A DNA stretch of 8,028 nucleotides from Fidelibacterota bacterium (lineage in GTDB: Bacteria; Fidelibacterota; Fidelibacteria; Fidelibacterales; DSDE01): assembly GCA_011049095.1 (NCBI GenBank), contig DSDE01000451.1:1-8028 (forward strand), written 5' to 3'. Positions 6,223-8,028 of this stretch are shown piece by piece. Position numbers and translations under genes: made by a program. The notes below the pieces were generated by a model. It saw nothing but the letters and a program-made list of their open reading frames with translations. It did no database searches and had not been told where the DNA came from. Within the stretch, counting starts at the first letter, position 1; each line of letters begins with the position of its first letter.

Positions 6223-7290
6223 ATGCCACGCCAATGCCAAAAATCTTCATTTTTTCTATTTATGCTATTCATCATCATTGCGCTTTTATACTCCTGCAAG
6301 GAGCAAATGCCGGAGAATCTGCCGGAAATTTCTTACTTTAAAGTCCTAGTCCAATCAGCTCAGCCTGATTCTATCGGCTTCTTTTTTGATGATTCTCTCG
6401 AGGTCTATAGCCACCGACTCTTTTATCCCTGGCCAGCTTTGGGAAGGAATGGGGATTCTTTAAGTTATTTCCAAATGAAAAAAGAGCTTGAGTCGCTTTT
6501 TTGGCAAGAGATGGATTCGCTTCTAATTAAAGGTGGTGATAGCCTGAATCAGTTTTTTCTCTCAATTTATGCTGCACCAACGGCAATTTTCGAATGGCAA
6601 AAAGCCCGCACAGTTGTCATCACCCATTCAAGACCTGCATACTCGTGGCATATCCGAGCCAAAGGTTTAGAGATTACCAGAGTTAGACCCCGTTCACAAT
6701 ATTATGGCTATCTTCAGAAAAATGATTTTATCGTTATGGTTAACGACACAATCTATCAGAGAGCCATACTGGGAAATGCTGAAAGCGCCGTTGTGGCCCA
6801 GGAGATTCCATTTATAAAGCTTGGTGTTTTACGGGGAGACGACACGCTAAGCTATAGGGTCGTCTGTAGAGACACTGAATATTACAAGTCGTGGCAAAAG
6901 AATATGATATTGCTGGAAAAGGATTCAAGCGATAGAAATAATCTGCCTGACGGTTTGCCTGATTTTGCGAGGGATGCGCCAGTACTTGTAGAAACGGTTT
7001 CTCATGATACAGTTTTCCCGTCTCCAGGTCTATTAAGCAGATTGAAATCCGTATTCCAGACTAGTCGTGATGATACGATTAGTCTGACGGCATCACCAGA
7101 CAGCATCTTGCAAGATACTATGATACGGCGCTCGAAGCCTAGCGCCGACATAAGACCGGTCATTCTGGACAGTTTAGAAAAGAGACCTGGTATCTTTTCC
7201 AGGCTACTTGCCATTTTTCAGAAAAGTGAATCCGACAGCATCCATCTGGATGAAGCTGTTGACAGTATGCACGTCGTAGCAGCAGATTAG
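6223..7290 (+). CDS. PDZ-domain envelope protein, possibly interrupted by TAG
   Basis: Exported protein of 355 residues up to the TAG; not a family I can name. A hydrophobic segment (about 10-23) ends in LLYSC, so Cys25 may be lipidated, or the segment may be a membrane anchor. Residues about 30-140 are an unrecognised domain. Residues about 145-217 look like a PDZ domain: GLEITRVRP (148-156), then LQKNDFIVMVND (164-175), matching the pattern 'Gv.i..v.p..pA...gl..gD.I..vN'. The C-terminal third is Asp/Ser-rich and low in order, with two copies of a motif, PGLLSRLKSVFQ (268-279) and PGIFSRLLAIFQ (322-333), each followed by an acidic patch. No strong Shine-Dalgarno precedes the ATG at 6223, which is 9 bases after the previous stop. 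After the TAG the same frame remains open, so this may be only the N-terminal part of a larger protein. Confidence 0.78.
   Translation: MPRQCQKSSFFLFMLFIIIALLYSCKEQMPENLPEISYFKVLVQSAQPDSIGFFFDDSLEVYSHRLFYPWPALGRNGDSLSYFQMKKELESLFWQEMDSLLIKGGDSLNQFFLSIYAAPTAIFEWQKARTVVITHSRPAYSWHIRAKGLEITRVRPRSQYYGYLQKNDFIVMVNDTIYQRAILGNAESAVVAQEIPFIKLGVLRGDDTLSYRVVCRDTEYYKSWQKNMILLEKDSSDRNNLPDGLPDFARDAPVLVETVSHDTVFPSPGLLSRLKSVFQTSRDDTISLTASPDSILQDTMIRRSKPSADIRPVILDSLEKRPGIFSRLLAIFQKSESDSIHLDEAVDSMHVVAAD
7288..7290 (+). other. In-frame TAG joining two open stretches
   Basis: The PDZ gene ends with GAT TAG GCA. Upstream the frame is open from 6223, and downstream it is open from 7291 to the window end at 8028 (246 codons). 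The 55 codons before the first downstream ATG (7456) read like protein: acidic and Ser-rich, then helical, continuous in style with the linker upstream. It is the only TAG among the gene stops here; the others are TAA (three) or TGA (five). Confidence 0.7.
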
Positions 7291-7455
7291 GCAGGGTCAA
7301 AAATTGAAGCGATTGCAAAAGATTCTCAACTCTTAACAAAAGAAGCGGAAAGTGACAGCAGCTCTTTTTTAAATAGGGCGCGTTCCGCCCTTGAAATCTA
7401 TCAGGTTGTGGATCTAGGCCAGATTAAAAGAATCAAGCGGTGGCAAGACCGATTT

Positions 7456-8028
7456 ATGTCTATGACAGAAGAAGACCGTGTTTTTGTGATTCTGATTCTT
7501 TCTATCATTATTTTGGCTATTATCGTTCTGATTCTGGCAATAACAACATTTATCCTGAGGATTCACAATGATCTTAAGGCAAAGCGATTCAACCAATTAG
7601 AAAAAGTCTGGCAGCCAATCGTATTGGATATCCTCGATGGAAAAATGGCGCCATTAGAGATTCAGAAATATGTAAAATCAAAAGACCAGCTATTCTTTAT
7701 CCAATATTTGGTGCGCATTGCCAGGCAATTACGCGGTGAAGAGCAGGAGCTTGTGAAGAGTCTGAGTGAGCCATTTCTAAAACTATTGCAGCATAAGCTG
7801 TCAAAAAGCAATTATGATGACAAAATCCTGGCGCTGCACCTATTGGGCTTTATTGGCATCAGGGGTTTTGAAAAACAAGTCAAGAAGATCTATTTGCATT
7901 CGAATCGGGCTGCTGGTGTGGTTGCATTACGAGCTTTGTGTTATCCTGAATACAGCAGCTTTTATCCCTATATTCTGGAGCATATTGATCGGTTTAAAAA
8001 CTGGAATCACAATATATTGGCAAGGATA
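7456..8028 (+). CDS. Membrane-anchored HEAT-repeat-like protein, 3' partial
   Basis: Continuous open frame to the window edge, no stop reached. From the ATG at 7456 it gives 191 residues: a short polar N-terminus, one strong transmembrane helix (about 9-35, Ile/Leu/Val-rich), a basic segment, then an all-helical region that looks like HEAT/ARM repeats. It contains paired helices such as LALHLLGFIGIRGFEKQVKK followed by AAGVVALRALCYPE (in Ala/Leu-rich register). The basic residues after the helix suggest a cytoplasmic C-terminus, where it could dock partner proteins such as the receivers encoded upstream. The start is uncertain: ATG 7456, ATG 7462 and GTG 7408 all lack a convincing ribosome site. 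The frame is open back to 7291, directly after the TAG of the PDZ gene, so it may be the second half of that gene. HEAT identification is by pattern only. Confidence 0.65.
   Translation, partial: MSMTEEDRVFVILILSIIILAIIVLILAITTFILRIHNDLKAKRFNQLEKVWQPIVLDILDGKMAPLEIQKYVKSKDQLFFIQYLVRIARQLRGEEQELVKSLSEPFLKLLQHKLSKSNYDDKILALHLLGFIGIRGFEKQVKKIYLHSNRAAGVVALRALCYPEYSSFYPYILEHIDRFKNWNHNILARI

Overview
The window holds two divergent, tightly packed gene sets separated by one 65-base intergenic gap (3555-3619). The base composition is moderately AT-rich by eye. Two proteins carry lipoprotein-type signal sequences, and neighbouring genes overlap or lie within a few bases of each other. This fits a free-living Gram-negative (diderm) bacterium. 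The sequence gives no secure lineage. No rRNA, tRNA, CRISPR array, insertion sequence or recombinase was seen.

Left half, minus strand (3554 down to 3): a three-gene operon. In transcription order it encodes a polytopic membrane protein of the DUF2868 type, a GTPase of the DUF3482 type with a glycine-rich membrane hairpin, and a lipoprotein built of seven MORN-like repeats. The genes are joined by stop/start overlaps of 8 and 4 bases, which suggests translational coupling. DUF2868 and the GTPase are a known conserved pair of unknown function; the coupled MORN lipoprotein is the less expected member.

Right half, plus strand (3620 to the window end): a signalling operon. It encodes a stand-alone Hpt protein, a stand-alone receiver (REC), an Hpt-REC protein, a protein with a C-terminal REC, another single-domain REC, a PDZ-containing envelope protein, and a membrane-anchored probable HEAT-repeat protein that runs off the window. 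It has two phosphotransfer domains and four receivers, but no histidine kinase and no DNA-binding output domain. Its likely outputs are protein-protein contacts with the envelope proteins at its 3' end.

Two places look broken or remodelled. (1) The Hpt-REC gene (4364-5254) and the next REC gene (5257-5862) look like halves of one ancestral Hpt-REC-GGDEF-REC protein. The GGDEF domain is degenerate, lacks its active-site loop, and is divided by a stop codon and a frame change. (2) The PDZ protein ends in an in-frame TAG (7288-7290). The same reading frame then stays open for 246 codons to the window end, and a weak third copy of a C-terminal repeat lies beyond the TAG. The PDZ part and the TM-HEAT part may therefore be one gene interrupted by a nonsense codon, a sequence error or recoding.
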